64,000 nt of DNA, taken from the NCBI RefSeq assembly GCF_030848565.1, contig NZ_JAVDDV010000009.1, forward strand, positions 62,001-126,000, in the 5' to 3' direction. Position numbers and translations under genes: made by a program. The notes beneath the pieces were generated by a model. The model did no database searches, had not been told where the DNA came from, and saw nothing but the letters and a program-made list of their open reading frames with translations. This document shows, one piece after another, positions 61,946 through 64,000 of this stretch. Every line of letters starts with the position of its first letter. Positions within the stretch are counted from its first letter, which is position 1. The stretch is from Natronolimnohabitans sp. A-GB9. Lineage in GTDB: Archaea; Halobacteriota; Halobacteria; Halobacteriales; Natrialbaceae.

Positions 61946-63343
61946 ATGACTACGACACTCAGCGACACCGAGAACCGAGCGGACGACCGAGCCAGCGGAC
62001 ACGCGGTCCACTCGAGCGACGAGGGATCGGCCAGCGAACACGTCGACGATGCGTCGGCCCGAGAGGCGACGATCTGTGTCGTCGGCCTCGGCTACGTCGG
62101 CCTCCCGCTTGCGGTCGGCTTCGCCCAGTCGAACTATCGCGTCGTTGGGTACGACGTCGACGAGTCGACGGTCGAACGGCTCCAGTCGGGCGTCGATACG
62201 ACCGGTGATCTCTCGGACGACGTGATCCAGGCCGGTGACGTCTCCTATACGACCGACGCGACACGCATCGGCGACGCGGACTACGTCGTCATCGCCGTCC
62301 CGACGCCGATCGACGAGGACGATCGGCCGGATCTCAGTTACGTCAAGAGCGCTGCGACGACCGTCGGTGCGGAGATGAACCCCGGCACGACGGTTGTCCT
62401 CGAGTCGACGGTCTACCCGGGGACGACCCGCGAGGTTCTCGTTCCAGCCCTCGAGTCGGCGTCGGAGATGACCGCAGGGGAGGATTTCTTCGTCGGCTAC
62501 TCTCCGGAACGAGCGACGCCCGGCGACGAGGAACACGGGCTCGCCGACGTCGTCAAGGTCGTCGGCGCACAGAACGAGAAAGTCCTCGACGACGTGGCGA
62601 CGCTCTACGAATCGGTCGTCGATGCGGGCGTCCACCGCGCGCCCTCGATCGAGGTCGCCGAGGCCAGCAAGGTCGTCGAGAACACCCAGCGGGACCTCAA
62701 CATCGCGTTCGTCAACGAACTCTCGATGGCGCTCGAACGGATGGATATCGACGCCAAGGCGGTTCTCGAGGCCGCGGGGACGAAGTGGAACTTCCACGAC
62801 TACCGGCCGGGACTGGTCGGCGGCCACTGCATTCCCGTCGATCCGTACTTCCTCGCCTACCGATCGTCTCAGGCGGGATACGAACCGGAACTCGTGTGCG
62901 CGAGTCGGGAGGTCAACGAGTCGGTACCCAACCACGTCGCCGAACTGACGATGAAAGCGCTCAACGAGTGTCACAAGACACTCCGCGAGAGCCGCGTGCT
63001 CGTTCTGGGGTTGTCGTACAAACCGGGCGTCGGAGACATTCGGAGCTCGAAGGTCGCGGACGTCGTCGATCGGCTCGAGGAGTACGACATCGACGTCGCC
63101 GGCTTCGATCCGTTCGCGGACGACGAGACGGTCCGAGACGCGTTCGGAATCGAGGTCCAGGAGACGCTCTCGTTCGAGGGATTCGACGCCGTCGTGCTCG
63201 CGACGCCGCATGCGGAGTTCGAACGACTCGACCTCGAGGCCGTGGCGGCCGAACTCGACTCTCACCCGGCGTTGATCGACGTGAACGGATCGTTCGACGA
63301 CGATACGGCCCGTGAGGCGGGGTTCGTCTACCGACGATTATGA
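61946..63343 (+). CDS. Nucleotide-sugar dehydrogenase (UDP-GlcNAcA/ManNAcA type)
   Basis: 465 residues from the ATG at 61946; the first 45 residues are an acidic leader. GLGYVGLPLAVGFAQ binds NAD. VAEASKVVENTQRDLNIAFVN is the central block, and GGHCIPVDPYFLAYRSSQAG carries the active-site Cys, as in WecC/TviB. It oxidises C6 of a UDP-N-acetylhexosamine twice to give a uronate, a common sugar of archaeal N-glycans. The exact sugar is not determined. Its TGA overlaps the next gene by ATGA, so the two are coupled. Confidence 0.9.
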   Translation: MTTTLSDTENRADDRASGHAVHSSDEGSASEHVDDASAREATICVVGLGYVGLPLAVGFAQSNYRVVGYDVDESTVERLQSGVDTTGDLSDDVIQAGDVSYTTDATRIGDADYVVIAVPTPIDEDDRPDLSYVKSAATTVGAEMNPGTTVVLESTVYPGTTREVLVPALESASEMTAGEDFFVGYSPERATPGDEEHGLADVVKVVGAQNEKVLDDVATLYESVVDAGVHRAPSIEVAEASKVVENTQRDLNIAFVNELSMALERMDIDAKAVLEAAGTKWNFHDYRPGLVGGHCIPVDPYFLAYRSSQAGYEPELVCASREVNESVPNHVAELTMKALNECHKTLRESRVLVLGLSYKPGVGDIRSSKVADVVDRLEEYDIDVAGFDPFADDETVRDAFGIEVQETLSFEGFDAVVLATPHAEFERLDLEAVAAELDSHPALIDVNGSFDDDTAREAGFVYRRL

Positions 63344-64000
63344 CGGCCCACTCGCGCTGCCGGCCACTCGAGGAAGGGACGTTGCGGGTCATCGTGACGA
63401 TTCAACACCCCGGACACGTCCACTTCTTTCGACACCCGATCCGGGAACTACAGGCCCGTGGCCACGAGGTCTACGTCTTCGCGCGCGAAAACGACGTCGC
63501 GATCGACCTCCTCGAGGCCTACGGGATCGATCACGAGGTGCTCGCCGGCGCGTCCGACTCGCTGGTTTCGCTGGCCGCCGTTCAGGCGACCTGGGAGACG
63601 AAGCTCCTGCGCCGAGCACGTCGGATCGAGCCGGACGTCATTACCGCTATCGGCGGCGTCGCCGCCGCACACGTCGGCTCGGTGTTGCGAACGACGAGTC
63701 TCGTCTTCTACGACACCGAGCACGCGACGCTGATCAAGAAACTCGCCTACCCGTTTGCCGACGTCGTCTGTACGCCGTCGTGTTACCGCGGGGACGTTGG
63801 TCCAAAGCAGGTGTCGTATCCGGGCTATCACGAACTCGCGTACCTCCATCCCGACCGGTTCGCTCCGGATCCGACCGTTCTCGAGTCACTCGGGTTGGCA
63901 CCCGACGACCGCTTTGCCGTGGTTCGACTCAGTAGCTGGGAAGCGTCCCACGACGTCGGTCACGGCGGCTTCGACGACCCCCGCGAGATCGTCGATCGAC
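63340..64000 (+). CDS. DUF354-like glycosyltransferase-fold protein (cut by window end)
   Basis: The first 220 residues are in the window; the gene runs off the right end. The ATG overlaps the preceding stop. After a 15-residue leader, LRVIVTIQHPGHVHFFRHPI, the ELQARGHEVYVFARENDVA segment, AIGGVAAAHVGS and FYDTEHATLIKKLAYPFADVVCTPSC match DUF354, a family with a GT-B-like fold related to UDP-GlcNAc 2-epimerase. Its pairing with a nucleotide-sugar dehydrogenase suggests a place in amino-sugar or glycan assembly. The activity of the family is not established. Confidence 0.8.
   Translation, partial: MTAHSRCRPLEEGTLRVIVTIQHPGHVHFFRHPIRELQARGHEVYVFARENDVAIDLLEAYGIDHEVLAGASDSLVSLAAVQATWETKLLRRARRIEPDVITAIGGVAAAHVGSVLRTTSLVFYDTEHATLIKKLAYPFADVVCTPSCYRGDVGPKQVSYPGYHELAYLHPDRFAPDPTVLESLGLAPDDRFAVVRLSSWEASHDVGHGGFDDPREIVDR

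Overview
The window comes from an extremely halophilic archaeon, most likely a member of the Natrialbales-type Halobacteria. The DNA is GC-rich, the predicted proteins are strongly acidic, and promoters are archaeal TATA boxes 25-30 nt before the start codon, as in leaderless transcripts. There are Tat-type lipoproteins with a Cys lipobox, an Orc1/Cdc6 initiator beside an origin with ORB repeats, an F420-type oxidoreductase, and a bacterial-type leucyl-tRNA synthetase of the kind reported from Natrialba. The order-level guess is inference; haloarchaeal origin is well supported.

Layout. 0-4.4 kb: cobalamin genes cbiT-cbiL-cbiF (minus strand, overlapping), an SDR reductase and cobB. 4.5-9.3 kb: small conserved haloarchaeal genes, a RIO-like kinase, a membrane protein with a DPW-rich tail, a lipoprotein and a DUF2062 protein. 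9.4-17.3 kb: two divergent glutamate dehydrogenases and a CitE-like lyase around a replication origin (about 11.88-12.89 kb, extending past cdc6 to 14.27 kb) and orc1/cdc6, followed by a CcdA/TlpA-like redox pair. 17.6-21.4 kb: a bPH2 membrane protein, a small membrane protein, a long intergenic stretch and a Tat-exported trypsin-like protease. 21.4-27 kb: a central carbon cluster (ADP-dependent sugar kinase, PEP synthase, FBPase, class I aldolase). 27-35.8 kb: HHH protein, a 3-hydroxyacyl-CoA dehydrogenase relic, squalene synthase, acyl-CoA dehydrogenase, PadR-like regulator, DUF3267 peptidase, a CtaA/CtaB heme o synthase fusion and a DsbA-like lipoprotein. 36-47.1 kb: oxidoreductases, a GNAT protein, an ABC-2 exporter, a flavin-fold protein, a 1298-residue multi-PAS kinase, a DUF420 protein and a HalOD1 protein. 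47.3-52 kb: leuS, a Pro-rich membrane protein, an SDR and an SPW protein. 52.4-64 kb: a cell-surface glycan region (FkbM methyltransferase, two GT2 glycosyltransferases, acidic surface protein, glmS, membrane-anchored HTH regulator, nucleotide-sugar dehydrogenase, DUF354 protein cut by the window end).

The most striking feature is a pair of short palindromic repeat families, about 25 copies and fragments in 64 kb. Family A (about 80 bp) has the end TGATACGGACTGCTGTC. Family B (about 111 bp) has the end TGATACTGTCGGACAGCAGT. In thirteen genes the first three bases of the repeat are the stop codon of the gene. In family A it is always the same, distinguishable end that touches the stop. No transposase lies in the window, so these look like non-autonomous, oriented elements that settled at gene 3' ends, perhaps as transcript-end hairpins. 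No CRISPR array, rRNA or convincing tRNA was found.
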